Shown here: piece by piece, positions 8,549-17,488 of the stretch
How positions within the stretch are numbered: the first letter of the stretch is position 1
How the letters are laid out: each line of letters starts with the position of its first letter
Source of the DNA: Flavobacteriaceae bacterium R38
GTDB lineage: Bacteria > Bacteroidota > Bacteroidia > Flavobacteriales > Flavobacteriaceae
Direction of reading: 5' to 3'
DNA: 64,000 bases
Assembly (NCBI GenBank): GCA_009901575.1
Contig: WXYP01000003.1
Location: 248,001 to 312,000, forward strand
The notes under the pieces: model-generated
Database searches by the model: none
What the model saw: only the letters and a program-made list of their open reading frames with translations
Told to the model about the DNA's origin: nothing
Program-made: the position numbers and the translations under genes

Positions 8549-9115
8549 ATGAAACAAATCGTCATTTTTGCTTCAGGATCCGGAACAAATGCCGAAAACA
8601 TAATTCAATATTTTGATAAGAAAGAGAACGCTTCTGTGGTTTTAATATTGTCGAATAAGAAAAATGCTAAAGTTTTAGACAGAGCTAATAATCATAATAT
8701 CCCTTGTTTTTATTTTAATAAAACACTTTTTCAAAAAACCAATTATATCAATAGCCTTTTGCAAAATATCAATCCGGATCTTATTGTACTGGCAGGGTTT
8801 TTATGGAAATTCCCGGAAGCAATAATTAAAGATTTTCCGGATAAAATCATAAATATTCATCCTGCTTTGTTACCTAAATATGGAGGTAAAGGCATGTATG
8901 GCATGAACGTACATGAAGCCGTTGTTGAAAATAAAGAAACTGAAACCGGGATTACCATTCATTATGTAAATGAAAATTATGATGAGGGTGCTATTATTTT
9001 TCAGGCGAAAACCCAAATCGATGCATCAGATTCTCCAGAACATGTTGCTAAAAAAGTTCATTTATTAGAATATGAAAATTTCCCTGTAATCATTGAACAA
9101 TTATTGAATGAGTAA
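8549..9115 (+). CDS. purN: phosphoribosylglycinamide formyltransferase
   Basis: A 188-residue enzyme that transfers formyl from 10-formyltetrahydrofolate to GAR in purine synthesis. The phosphate-binding start IVIFASGSGTNAENI, the catalytic-region INIHPALLPKYGGKGMYG with its Asn-His pair, and the aspartate-containing ETGITIHYVNENYDEGAII are all present. Length matches the family. It overlaps rnhA by 8 bp, indicating translational coupling. It is preceded by the unusual leader shared with nadD. Confidence 0.96.
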   Translation: MKQIVIFASGSGTNAENIIQYFDKKENASVVLILSNKKNAKVLDRANNHNIPCFYFNKTLFQKTNYINSLLQNINPDLIVLAGFLWKFPEAIIKDFPDKIINIHPALLPKYGGKGMYGMNVHEAVVENKETETGITIHYVNENYDEGAIIFQAKTQIDASDSPEHVAKKVHLLEYENFPVIIEQLLNE

Positions 9116-9587
9116 TTTTGATGTTTATGTCTATACAGACGGAGCATGTAGAGGAAATCCAGGACCCGGAGGTTATGGCATTATTATGGAGTGGGTTGGG
9201 AAACCTTATGTAAAAGAATTTTCTGAAGGTTTTAAAAAAACTACAAATAACCGTATGGAATTATTGGCGGTTATTGAAGCATTGAAGAAGCTCAAACAGA
9301 CTAATTTGAAGGTGAAAATTTTTACCGATTCGAAATATGTAGCCGATGCAGTAGAAAAAAAATGGGTTTTTAATTGGGAAAGAACACATTTTAAAGGGAA
9401 AAAGAATGAAGACCTTTGGATAAGCTTTTTAAGAGAATACAGGAAACAAAAAGTTTCTTTTCAATGGATTAAAGGCCATAATCAACATCCTCAAAACGAA
9501 CGTTGTGATCAATTAGCTGTAGCAGCATCAAAAAAAGAAAAATTATACCTGGATGAAGGTTTTGAAAAGCCCCCGTCTCTTTTGTAA
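9108..9587 (+). CDS. rnhA: ribonuclease HI
   Basis: A 159-residue enzyme that cuts RNA in RNA-DNA hybrids. The four acidic catalytic residues are visible: Asp in VYTDGACRGNPGPGGYG, Glu in NNRMELLAVIEAL, Asp in IFTDSKYV, and Asp in QNERCDQLAVAA. The basic segment in the middle fits the substrate-handle region. It is co-transcribed with purN, whose end it overlaps. Confidence 0.97.
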   Translation: MSNFDVYVYTDGACRGNPGPGGYGIIMEWVGKPYVKEFSEGFKKTTNNRMELLAVIEALKKLKQTNLKVKIFTDSKYVADAVEKKWVFNWERTHFKGKKNEDLWISFLREYRKQKVSFQWIKGHNQHPQNERCDQLAVAASKKEKLYLDEGFEKPPSLL

Positions 9588-9610
9588 AGCAGCAGAAATG
9601 TATTTTTTTT

Positions 9611-9618
9611 TAAATTTG
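9611..9618 (+). promoter_or_regulatory. -7 promoter box of the START-domain gene
   Basis: TAAATTTG is a perfect TAnnTTTG match, 24 bp before the ATG at 9643. The preceding tract is T-rich. Confidence 0.5.
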
Positions 9619-9642
9619 TTGGTAATATAGTCCCCCAAACTA

Positions 9643-10239
9643 ATGAAACAGCCCCTTATCTACATCTTTTTGTTTCTTATAACTTTTAATAGCTATTCGC
9701 AAGAATGGAAGCTTAAAAAGGATAAAAAAGGAATAAAAGTTTACACACGAAAGTTGAAAACTACTAAACTTTGTGAATTTAAAGCGACAACACTTATTAA
9801 AACGACATTAGAAACAGCGTTAAATACAATAACCGATGGAGATAATCTATGGAAATGGAATTATAAAACATCAGAAAGTAAAACCATTGCAAAGCTATCT
9901 GAAAATGAATTTATTGTATGGATGGAAAATGATTTTACATGGCCTGTCAAAAACAGAGATAATGTTTCCAGATTAAAAGTTATTGCACTGAAAGATGGAG
10001 GGTATCGCGTTAATATTTCTGCAGAACACCCAAATACAGTAGCCCTGATACGTGGAAATATCAGGATAACAAAATTTGAAGGTTACTGGCTCTTAATCCC
10101 CAGAGGGGAGTATGTCGAAATTACACAACAAGTTTATGGAGACCCTAAAGGAAAGCTACCTTATTGGATAATAAATAACATTTTAACTGCTGCTCCATAT
10201 CATTCTTTTTCAAACTTGAAAGAACTTCTTGAAAAGTAA
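9643..10239 (+). CDS. secreted START-domain (lipid-binding fold) protein
   Basis: A 198-residue protein with a signal peptide (about residues 1-19, ending SYSQ). The mature part resembles a START/SRPBCC helix-grip fold: EWKLKKDKKGIKVYTRK, then CEFKATTLIKTTLE, WKWNYKTSESKTI, VWMENDFTWPVKNRD, and a C-terminal amphipathic helix NILTAAPYHSFSNLKELLEK. START domains bind hydrophobic ligands. The ligand is not evident; a periplasmic or surface lipid-binding role is inference. Confidence 0.82.
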   Translation: MKQPLIYIFLFLITFNSYSQEWKLKKDKKGIKVYTRKLKTTKLCEFKATTLIKTTLETALNTITDGDNLWKWNYKTSESKTIAKLSENEFIVWMENDFTWPVKNRDNVSRLKVIALKDGGYRVNISAEHPNTVALIRGNIRITKFEGYWLLIPRGEYVEITQQVYGDPKGKLPYWIINNILTAAPYHSFSNLKELLEK

Positions 10240-10242
10240 ACT

Positions 10243-10250
10243 TATATTTG
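10243..10250 (+). promoter_or_regulatory. -7 promoter box of the PfkB kinase gene
   Basis: TATATTTG is a perfect TAnnTTTG match, 16 bp before the ATG at 10267. It directly follows the START gene's stop. Confidence 0.5.
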
Positions 10251-10266
10251 CAAAAAAATTGAATAC

Positions 10267-11193
10267 ATGGGTAAGTTATTAATAATTGGATCTGTTGCTT
10301 TTGATGCTATTGAAACTCCTTTTGGGAAAACAGATAAAATTTTAGGAGGTGCAGGGACTTATATTGGCCTTTCGGCATCTCAATTCGATATAGAATCTTC
10401 TGTAGTTTCTATTGTTGGCGAAGATTTTCCTGATCCTTATCTTCAAATGTTAAGAGACAGAAATATTGATACTTCCGGAATAGAAATAGTTAAAGGAGGT
10501 AAAACTTTTTTCTGGAGTGGTAAGTACCATAACGATCTTAATACCAGAGATACTTTAGTTACAGAACTTAATGTTTTGGCAGATTTTAACCCTATTGTTC
10601 CGGATAATTATAAAGATGCTGAAATTGTAATGTTAGGAAATTTACATCCTTCTATTCAATTGAGTGTTATTAATCAGATGGAAAAACGACCAAAGCTCAT
10701 CGTCCTTGATACCATGAATTTTTGGATGGATAATACGTTGAATGAATTGATAGAGGTTATCAAAGAAGTAGATGTTATAACTATTAACGATGAAGAAGCG
10801 AGACAGCTTACGGGAGAATATTCTTTGGTAAGAGCTGCTCAAAAAATCCATGAGATGGGTCCGAAATATGTAGTTATTAAGAAGGGAGAACACGGAGCAC
10901 TTTTATTTAATGGAGATAATATCTTTTTTGCTCCTGCATTACCATTGGAAGAAGTTTTTGATCCAACTGGAGCCGGAGATACTTTTGCAGGTGGATTTAC
11001 AGGTTATATCGCAAAAACAGAGGATATCTCTTTTACGAATATGAAAAATGCTGTGATATACGGATCTAATATGGCATCTTTTTGTGTAGAGAAATTTGGA
11101 ACACAACGTCTTGAAAACCTTACTAAAAATGAAATAGACGAAAGGTTGCAACAGTTTAAAACACTAACTCAATTTGAAATAGAATTAACTTAA
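10267..11193 (+). CDS. PfkB-family sugar/nucleoside kinase
   Basis: A 308-residue ribokinase-fold protein. The N-terminal GSVAFDAIETPFGKTDKILGGAG and the C-terminal anion-hole signature FDPTGAGDTFAGGF (about residues 231-244, catalytic Asp after GAG) place it in the PfkB family. Substrates in the family include ribose, fructose-6-phosphate and nucleosides, and the sequence does not decide between them. It sits just before purF; a nucleoside-related role would fit but is unproven. Confidence 0.88.
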   Translation: MGKLLIIGSVAFDAIETPFGKTDKILGGAGTYIGLSASQFDIESSVVSIVGEDFPDPYLQMLRDRNIDTSGIEIVKGGKTFFWSGKYHNDLNTRDTLVTELNVLADFNPIVPDNYKDAEIVMLGNLHPSIQLSVINQMEKRPKLIVLDTMNFWMDNTLNELIEVIKEVDVITINDEEARQLTGEYSLVRAAQKIHEMGPKYVVIKKGEHGALLFNGDNIFFAPALPLEEVFDPTGAGDTFAGGFTGYIAKTEDISFTNMKNAVIYGSNMASFCVEKFGTQRLENLTKNEIDERLQQFKTLTQFEIELT

Positions 11194-11199
11194 AATACT

Positions 11200-11222
11200 A
11201 ACGCCTCGATTTTCGGGGCGTT
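11200..11222 (+). terminator. hairpin between the PfkB gene and purF
   Basis: A 10-bp stem (AACGCCTCGA / TCGGGGCGTT, one G-U pair) with a TTT loop. It lacks a strong U tract afterwards, so it may be a weak terminator or a processing/attenuation site that limits read-through into purF, whose ATG follows 16 bp later. Confidence 0.5.
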
Positions 11223-11238
11223 ATCAATTATATATTAT

Positions 11239-13137
11239 ATGAGCGACGCTATTAAACACGAATGTGGAATTGCCCTGATTAGGTTACTCAAACCTTTAGA
11301 ATATTATAAAGAAAAATACGGGAGTGCATTTTATGGAATTAATAAAATGTACCTCATGATGGAAAAACAGCATAACAGAGGACAGGATGGAGCTGGTTTT
11401 GCCGGAATTAAATTAAATGTAAAACAAGGAGAAAGGTATATCAGTAGAGTTCGTTCGAGTAAACCCCAACCTATCCAGGATATTTTCTCCCAGATTAATT
11501 CGAGAATAAATGATGTGCTTTCTGAGCACCCGGAATATGCAGATGATATAGCTGCACAAAAAAAACATATTCCGTATTTAAGTGAAGTGCTTTTAGGTCA
11601 TGTTCGCTATGGAACTTTTGGAAAAAACGGAACAGAGAGTGTTCATCCGTTTTTAAGACAAAACAATTGGATGCATAGAAATTTGATTGTAGCAGGAAAC
11701 TTTAACATGACAAATGTTAGTGAGCTTTTTGACAATCTTGTACAATTAGGTCAGCATCCAAAAGAAAAAGCTGATACTATCACTGTAATGGAAAAAATTG
11801 GTCATTTTTTAGATGATGCTGTGGCCAAATTATATAAAGAAATAAAGAAAGAAGGATATACAAAACTGGAAGCCTCTCCAATAATTGCAGAGCGCCTTAA
11901 TGTTGCTAAAATTCTAAGAAGAGCTGCTAAAAATTGGGATGGCGGTTATGCAATGACTGGATTGTTAGGCCATGGAGATTCTTTTGTTTTAAGAGACCCT
12001 TCAGGAATTCGCCCTGCATATTATTATCAGGATGATGAAGTTGTAGTAGTAGCTTCAGAACGTCCGGTAATTCAAACTGTTTTTAATGTCAGTTATGACG
12101 ATATTACCGAATTAGATCCCGGAAACGCAATTATTATTAAAAAGAGCGGGAAAGTATCGATTAAAAAAATACTGGAACCATTAGAGCGAAAAGCATGTTC
12201 TTTTGAGCGTATTTATTTTTCCAGAGGAAGTGATGCCGAAATCTACGAGGAACGAAAAAAATTAGGAAGCTTATTGTTTCCTAAGATATTAGAGAAAATT
12301 GATTACGATCTTCACAATACTGTATTCTCATATATTCCTAATACTGCCGAAACCTGTTTTTATGGAATGGTAAAAGAGGCAGAAACACATATGAGCGCAG
12401 AAAAAGAAGAACTCATTCTAAAAGAAGGCACAGGTATAACTCGCGAAAGGTTACATGAGATCTTGAATTTAAGGCCTAGAATAGAGAAAGTAGCGATCAA
12501 AGATGCTAAGCTCCGCACATTTATAACCGAAGAAAGCAGTAGGGACGATTTGGTTGCTCACGTTTATGATATCACTTATAATTCTGTGAAAACGACAGAT
12601 AACCTGGTTATTATAGATGATAGTATTGTACGAGGGACTACTTTGCAAAAAAGTATTCTTAGAATGCTGGATCGATTAAGTCCGAAAAGTATCATTGTGG
12701 TTTCTTCTGCACCACAAATCAGGTACCCGGATTGTTATGGAATAGATATGGCTAGAATGGAAGACTTAATTGCATTTAAAGCTACACTAGAATTACACAA
12801 AGATCAGGGAACTTATCATATTGTTGAAGAAGTTTACGAAAAATGTAAGTCGCAACTAAACATAGAAGATGCCAAAGTTGTTAATTATGTAAAAGAAGTT
12901 TATGCTCCTTTTACAGACGAACAAATTTCAGATAAAATAGCAGAAATGTTAGTTTCAGAAGGAATAAAATCTGAAGTCAAAATAATATTTCAAACGGTTC
13001 CTAACCTTCATAAAGCTTGTCCTAAGAATTTAGGCGATTGGTACTTCACTGGAGATTATCCTACGCCCGGAGGTAACAGAGTAGTGAATAAAGCCTTTAT
13101 TAATTTTTATGAGGGAAATAAGGAACGTGCTTACTAA
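11239..13137 (+). CDS. purF: amidophosphoribosyltransferase, long Bacteroidota form
   Basis: A 632-residue enzyme of class II glutamine amidotransferase plus phosphoribosyltransferase type. The likely nucleophile is Cys9 (HECGIAL), exposed after removal of a short propeptide. The PRPP-binding motif VIIDDSIVRGTTLQKS is near residues 455-470. It converts PRPP and glutamine to phosphoribosylamine, the first step of purine synthesis. Typical PurF is about 470-510 residues. This form has insertions in the glutaminase part and a C-terminal extension (about 530-632), so a paralogue with modified regulation is possible. Confidence 0.87.
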   Translation: MSDAIKHECGIALIRLLKPLEYYKEKYGSAFYGINKMYLMMEKQHNRGQDGAGFAGIKLNVKQGERYISRVRSSKPQPIQDIFSQINSRINDVLSEHPEYADDIAAQKKHIPYLSEVLLGHVRYGTFGKNGTESVHPFLRQNNWMHRNLIVAGNFNMTNVSELFDNLVQLGQHPKEKADTITVMEKIGHFLDDAVAKLYKEIKKEGYTKLEASPIIAERLNVAKILRRAAKNWDGGYAMTGLLGHGDSFVLRDPSGIRPAYYYQDDEVVVVASERPVIQTVFNVSYDDITELDPGNAIIIKKSGKVSIKKILEPLERKACSFERIYFSRGSDAEIYEERKKLGSLLFPKILEKIDYDLHNTVFSYIPNTAETCFYGMVKEAETHMSAEKEELILKEGTGITRERLHEILNLRPRIEKVAIKDAKLRTFITEESSRDDLVAHVYDITYNSVKTTDNLVIIDDSIVRGTTLQKSILRMLDRLSPKSIIVVSSAPQIRYPDCYGIDMARMEDLIAFKATLELHKDQGTYHIVEEVYEKCKSQLNIEDAKVVNYVKEVYAPFTDEQISDKIAEMLVSEGIKSEVKIIFQTVPNLHKACPKNLGDWYFTGDYPTPGGNRVVNKAFINFYEGNKERAY

Positions 13138-13170
13138 AAAAACGTTAAAAAAATACTAAACCGTGCATTT

Positions 13171-13206
13171 AATCGGATAAAATTGCCGTTTAACCGATTT
13201 TTTGCT
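13171..13206 (+). terminator. probable purF terminator
   Basis: AATCGG pairs with CCGATT and TAAA with TTTA around a single mismatch, loop ATTGCCG, followed by a run of T. Its tail contains the TTTG that serves as possible -33 element of the first small RNA repeat. Confidence 0.55.
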
Positions 13207-13233
13207 TGAAGAACTTTCTTTGGTATACTTTTA
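13201..13233 (+). promoter_or_regulatory. candidate promoter of small RNA copy 1
   Basis: TTTG at 13201-13204, then 21 bp, then TACTTTTA at 13226-13233 (one base off TAnnTTTG). The box ends 2 bp before the 80-bp repeat begins, the same spacing as in copy 2. Confidence 0.45.
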
Positions 13234-13235
13234 AA

Positions 13236-13315
13236 TCACCATAGCATAAGTAGGTTAAGTTCATGGTAAGATTTGGGGCAAAAAAGGTGGAATTCTTTCC
13301 ACCTTTTTTATTTTC
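13236..13315 (+). ncRNA. candidate small RNA, copy 1 of a perfect 80-bp direct repeat
   Basis: This 80-bp segment is identical to 13508-13587, while the 192 bp between the copies show no similarity to flanking sequence. It ends with an intrinsic terminator (13-bp stem AAAAAAGGTGGAA / TTCCACCTTTTTT, loop TTCT, then T-rich). The 5' part has a short ACCAT/ATGGT pairing. Together with the upstream box this defines a transcript of about 75 nt. An ATG at 13263 opens a 29-codon frame, but it runs through the terminator stem, so coding is unlikely. Confidence 0.6.
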
Positions 13316-13497
13316 AGCACTTTCTGTAATAATTCGAAAAATTCTCTCTTGAAATTCCTGAAGCTATAATTTGGAAAAACTTCTCTTAAGGTTGATTATT
13401 TAGATTTAAAAAACAAGATTTTTAAGAATTTGAGCATTTCAACCAGATTTAATAGTATTATAACATATTTCTTTCATCTATATCGGAAAAAATACCC

Positions 13498-13505
13498 TAT
13501 ATTTG
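13498..13505 (+). promoter_or_regulatory. -7 promoter box of small RNA copy 2
   Basis: TATATTTG is a perfect match to TAnnTTTG and ends 2 bp before the repeat begins at 13508. No perfect -33 TTTG; TTTC at 13472-13475 is the nearest. Confidence 0.55.
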
Positions 13506-13507
13506 TT

Positions 13508-13587
13508 TCACCATAGCATAAGTAGGTTAAGTTCATGGTAAGATTTGGGGCAAAAAAGGTGGAATTCTTTCCACCTTTTTTATTTTC
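13508..13587 (+). ncRNA. candidate small RNA, copy 2 of a perfect 80-bp direct repeat
   Basis: Identical to 13236-13315. The terminator hairpin (13552-13581) is symmetrical, with A and T runs on both sides, so it can also terminate sodA arriving on the minus strand, whose stop lies 18 bp away. That double role explains the hairpin but not the perfect conservation of the 44 nt in front of it. Confidence 0.6.
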
Positions 13588-13604
13588 TAATATGTTTTCG
13601 AGAA

Positions 13605-14213
13605 TTATTTGTTTGAAGCATATAATTCAGCAACTTTATCCCAGTTTACTACATTAAAGAAAGCATTAATATAGTCTGGTCTTCTGTTTTGATAGTTTAG
13701 GTAATATGCATGCTCCCATACATCGATTCCTAAAACAGGGAATCCGCCACAACCTACTCCTGGCATTAATGGGTTATCCTGGTTAGGAGAAGAACATACT
13801 TCTACTTTACCTCCTTTATGAACACAAAGCCATGCCCAACCAGATCCGAATCGTGTAGCTGCTGCCTTAGAAAAAGCAGTTTTAAATTCTTCGAAAGAAC
13901 CAAAAGCACTATTGATAGCATCTGCAAGCTCACCTGTAGGTTCTCCACCTCCATTAGGACCCATTACTTCCCAAAATAAGCGATGGTTATAAAATCCGCC
14001 TCCGTTATTTCTAACCGCTCCGTTATTCATATCTAGATTAGTAAGGATATCTTCTATAGATTTTCCTTCAAGATCGGTTCCGGCAATTGCATTATTTAAA
14101 TTATTGGTATATCCATTATGATGTTTGCTATGATGTATTTCCATGGTACGAGCATCAATATGAGGCTCTAAAGCATCGTATGCATATGTTAACTTTGGTA
14201 ATTCAAATGACAT
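13605..14213 (-). CDS. sodA: superoxide dismutase, Mn/Fe family, Mn-type residues
   Basis: A 202-residue cytoplasmic enzyme that dismutates superoxide. Metal ligands are visible: His in the N-terminal [11 protein letters not shown] region, His in [12 protein letters not shown], and Asp plus His in [20 protein letters not shown]. Glycine in the NNGGGFYNH segment and glutamine in [11 protein letters not shown] match the positions that usually mark manganese enzymes. Family members can be cambialistic, so metal use is not certain. It is convergent with purF across the two small RNA repeats. Confidence 0.95.
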   Translation of the reverse strand: MSFELPKLTYAYDALEPHIDARTMEIHHSKHHNGYTNNLNNAIAGTDLEGKSIEDILTNLDMNNGAVRNNGGGFYNHRLFWEVMGPNGGGEPTGELADAINSAFGSFEEFKTAFSKAAATRFGSGWAWLCVHKGGKVEVCSSPNQDNPLMPGVGCGGFPVLGIDVWEHAYYLNYQNRRPDYINAFFNVVNWDKVAELYASNK

Positions 14214-14247
14214 AATATTCGTTTTTAATTAGTAAAAATTTAATCAT

Positions 14248-14255
14248 CAAATTTA
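14248..14255 (-). promoter_or_regulatory. -7 promoter box of sodA
   Basis: The minus strand reads TAAATTTG, a perfect match to TAnnTTTG, 34 bp before the sodA start codon. Confidence 0.5.
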
Positions 14256-14333
14256 CACATAAACTTGTACTTTATATAATAATAAATGATTAAGAACTCG
14301 GAGAGTTTCTTTATTTTGGTATAAAATTTAAGA

Positions 14334-17300
14334 TTGGACAATATATCTTTTAAAATATTGAATGCATCTGCCGGTTCGGGGAAAACTTTTATGCTGGTAA
14401 AAGAGTATTTGAAGATCTTATTAAGTACAAATTCTCCCGATAGCTTTAAGCGTATCCTGGCGATTACATTTACGAATAAGGCGGTTAATGAGATGAAGGA
14501 ACGGATTATAGAAAACCTGGAAGCTTTTTCACATCCTTCAATGTTAGAGAAGCCAAGTCCTATGTTTTCTTCTTTAAAAGATGAATTAAAACTTTCCGGA
14601 GAAATACTTATAGATAGGTCTGCTAAAACCTTAAAATATATTTTACATAATTACGCATTTTTTGATGTTTCTACCATAGATAAATTTAATCATCGTCTCC
14701 TTAGAACATTTGCTTTCGATTTAAAACTACCCATGAACTTTGAAGTTGCTCTGGATACTGAATTTCTTCTGGAAGAGGCTATTGATCAGTTAATCTTTAA
14801 GGCAGGGAAAGATGAAAAACTAACCAAGATATTAGTTGATTTTGCTTTAGAAAAAGCAGAAGATGATAAAAGTTGGGATATAGCGATAGATCTAAAAAGA
14901 GTAGCATTGTTATTGCTCAATGAAAATCACAGTAAAGAACTTTCTCAATTAAAAGAGAATTCTTTAGAAGATTTTATCAAGCTGAATAAAAACCTGAGAA
15001 AGAATATTCTTGATCAAGAAGAGGTATTGAGAAAAACAGCTAAAGATGTTTTAGCACTAATTGAAGCGAACAGCCTTGATTTTAATGACTTTAGCAGAGG
15101 GACATTGCCTAATCATTTTAAAAAGATAGCTTCTGGAAATTTTGATAAGTTATATGATAATAAACTAGGAGAAAACCTTAAGGAAGGAAAAGTTTACACG
15201 AAATCACTTTCCTCTGGGAAAGCAGAAAAAATAGATACCCTGCTTCCGGATTTATTAAAAACATATGAAACATTAAAAAAAGGAGTTTATCACTTAAAAT
15301 TTCTTCAGAATTTTTATAAAAACAGCGTACCACTGTCATTATTAAATGCTATTCAGAATGAACTGGAGACCATTAAAACAGATCAAAATCTGCTCTTGAT
15401 TTCAGAATTTAATGGTATCATATCTGAGGTTATTGCTAATGAACCGGCTCCTTTTATTTATGAACGTATCGGAGAAAAATACAGGCATTATTTTATAGAT
15501 GAATTTCAGGATACATCAGAAATGCAATGGAATAACCTGGTACCGTTAATTGGAAATGTATTAGAAGGCGAAACGCTTACAGGAATAAGAGGTTCACTTT
15601 TAATAGTTGGAGATGCAAAACAAGCTATTTACCGCTGGCGTGGTGGGAAAGCAGAACAATTCATAGATCTCTATAATGCTCATAATCCTTTCCAGGTAGA
15701 GAAAGGAGTTACAGTTCTTCCTAAGAATTACAGAAGTTTTAAAGAAGTAATTCTATTTAATAATGACTTTTTTAAACATATTTCCGGGATTCTTAAAAAT
15801 GATAATTATAAAGACCTTTTTCAGAATAAAAGTGAACAACAAATAAACGATAAGACAGGAGGATATGTTCAACTTAATTTTATAGATAAAGAAGAAGATG
15901 AAAACCAACGTTATTGTGAATTGGTTTTAGAGCAGATAAACAATTTGATAGAAGAAGGTTTTAGTTACAGGGATATCTGTATTCTAACACAAAAGAAAAA
16001 ACAAGGCCTTATTATTGCCGGTTTCTTGCTAGAGCATAAAATAGCAGTTATTTCTTCAGAATCGTTATTACTTAAAAATAACTCAAAGATTAATTTTTTA
16101 ATCAACTTAATAACCTATACCCTTCAACCAAAAAACAAAGAGATACGACTTGATTTACTGAACTATTTATCAGAAAAAGAAGAAATCGAGGATAAGCACG
16201 ATTATTTTATTAAATATCTTGACGAGATGGAAGTTCTATTTTCAAACTATGACTTCAATCAGTCAGTATTTGGAAAACTTCCTTTTTTAAATGCAATAGA
16301 ATACGCAATTTATTGTTTTCAACTTCAAGATACTTCCGATGCTTATTTGCAATTTTTCCTGGACGAAGTGTTAGATTTCAGCATCAAACAAAATTCAGGT
16401 TTAGGGAATTTTATAACCTATTGGGAAAAAAAGAACCATCGCTTAAGTGTAGTAGCTCCCGAAGGGAATGATGCGGTGCAAATCATGACAATTCATAAGT
16501 CTAAAGGGCTGGAGTTTCCAGTGGTAATTTACCCTTATGCACAGACCAATATTGATAGGGAAATTGATCCTAAAGTTTGGTTACCCGTAGATAAAAATGA
16601 ATTTGGTATTGATTCCGGGTTGTTTTCTAAAAATAAAGAGGTCACAGAATACAGTGATTTTGGGAAAAAAATTTATGAAGATATAGAAGCAAAATTAGAA
16701 CTCGATCAATTCAATGTTTTATATGTTGCTTTTACAAGAGCCATTGAACGTTTATATGTTTTTTCTAAAAAAGAAATTAAAACTAACGGTGAGGAAAACC
16801 TAAGGAGTTTTTCCGGATTATTAATCAATTACCTGAAATCAAAATCCCTTTGGGATATTGAGAAGAAGGAATATACTTTTGGAGTTAAAACTCATAAAGG
16901 GGTGAAACAAAAAAATATCCAAACCGAGGAAATCCCCTTTGTTGCAAATAATACAAATCAGCCTTTTTTTAAAATTATCACTAAAAGCGGAACGCTTTGG
17001 GATACATCTCAGGAAAAAGCACTGCAAAAAGGAAACCTCTATCATTTTTTATTATCCCAGATTGATTATGAAGACGATTTGGAAGGAGTTCTTCAGGATG
17101 CCATACAGAACGGAACAATTAATTATAATGATGTAGGTAAAATAGATGAAGATTTATCAAAACTAATTCATCACCCTAATATCAGAAATTACTTTTCAAG
17201 AGATTACAGAGTTTATAATGAACTGGATATTTACACATCAAACGGAGAATTAATGCGTCCAGACAGATTGGCTATTGATGTGAATAATAGAGTAACAATT

Positions 17301-17444
17301 ATAGATTATAAAACGGGAGCATATAGAGAATCTTTTAAACAGCAACTTGATAAATATGCTGTTGCTATAGAAGAAATGGGATTCACTATAGAGAGCAAAT
17401 TACTAGTATTTATAAATGAAATAGTAGAAATAAAAGCAATATAA
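14334..17444 (+). CDS. AddA-like UvrD/RecB-family helicase-nuclease
   Basis: A 1036-residue superfamily 1 helicase. Motifs in order: Walker A ASAGSGKTFML (about 11-21), TFTNKAVNEMKERI (about 46), Walker B IDEFQDTSEMQW (about 390), GDAKQAIYRWRGG (about 426), MTIHKSKGLEFPVV (about 720) and LYVAFTRA (about 797). The C-terminus has RecB-nuclease residues (RPDRLAID, then IIDYKTGAY near 990, then QQLDKYA). It should act in double-strand-break processing with the AddB-like protein encoded at 20352. The start is TTG at 14334; no ATG fits upstream of the Walker A motif. Confidence 0.9.
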   Translation: MDNISFKILNASAGSGKTFMLVKEYLKILLSTNSPDSFKRILAITFTNKAVNEMKERIIENLEAFSHPSMLEKPSPMFSSLKDELKLSGEILIDRSAKTLKYILHNYAFFDVSTIDKFNHRLLRTFAFDLKLPMNFEVALDTEFLLEEAIDQLIFKAGKDEKLTKILVDFALEKAEDDKSWDIAIDLKRVALLLLNENHSKELSQLKENSLEDFIKLNKNLRKNILDQEEVLRKTAKDVLALIEANSLDFNDFSRGTLPNHFKKIASGNFDKLYDNKLGENLKEGKVYTKSLSSGKAEKIDTLLPDLLKTYETLKKGVYHLKFLQNFYKNSVPLSLLNAIQNELETIKTDQNLLLISEFNGIISEVIANEPAPFIYERIGEKYRHYFIDEFQDTSEMQWNNLVPLIGNVLEGETLTGIRGSLLIVGDAKQAIYRWRGGKAEQFIDLYNAHNPFQVEKGVTVLPKNYRSFKEVILFNNDFFKHISGILKNDNYKDLFQNKSEQQINDKTGGYVQLNFIDKEEDENQRYCELVLEQINNLIEEGFSYRDICILTQKKKQGLIIAGFLLEHKIAVISSESLLLKNNSKINFLINLITYTLQPKNKEIRLDLLNYLSEKEEIEDKHDYFIKYLDEMEVLFSNYDFNQSVFGKLPFLNAIEYAIYCFQLQDTSDAYLQFFLDEVLDFSIKQNSGLGNFITYWEKKNHRLSVVAPEGNDAVQIMTIHKSKGLEFPVVIYPYAQTNIDREIDPKVWLPVDKNEFGIDSGLFSKNKEVTEYSDFGKKIYEDIEAKLELDQFNVLYVAFTRAIERLYVFSKKEIKTNGEENLRSFSGLLINYLKSKSLWDIEKKEYTFGVKTHKGVKQKNIQTEEIPFVANNTNQPFFKIITKSGTLWDTSQEKALQKGNLYHFLLSQIDYEDDLEGVLQDAIQNGTINYNDVGKIDEDLSKLIHHPNIRNYFSRDYRVYNELDIYTSNGELMRPDRLAIDVNNRVTIIDYKTGAYRESFKQQLDKYAVAIEEMGFTIESKLLVFINEIVEIKAI

Positions 17445-17445
17445 A

Positions 17446-17474
17446 TTTGTGATAGTCAAAGTTTGCTATTTTTG
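17446..17474 (+). promoter_or_regulatory. promoter of kbl
   Basis: TTTG at 17446-17449, 17 bp spacer, then TATTTTTG at 17467-17474 (perfect -7). The -7 box ends 14 bp before the ATG, implying a 5' leader of about 10 nt. Confidence 0.6.
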
Positions 17475-17488
17475 TAAAAAAATATAAA

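Noticed and set aside
13263-13352. A 29-codon frame (MVRFGAKKVEF...) opening inside small RNA copy 1
   Set aside because: It reads through the intrinsic terminator stem, and beyond the repeat the two copies give unrelated C-termini.
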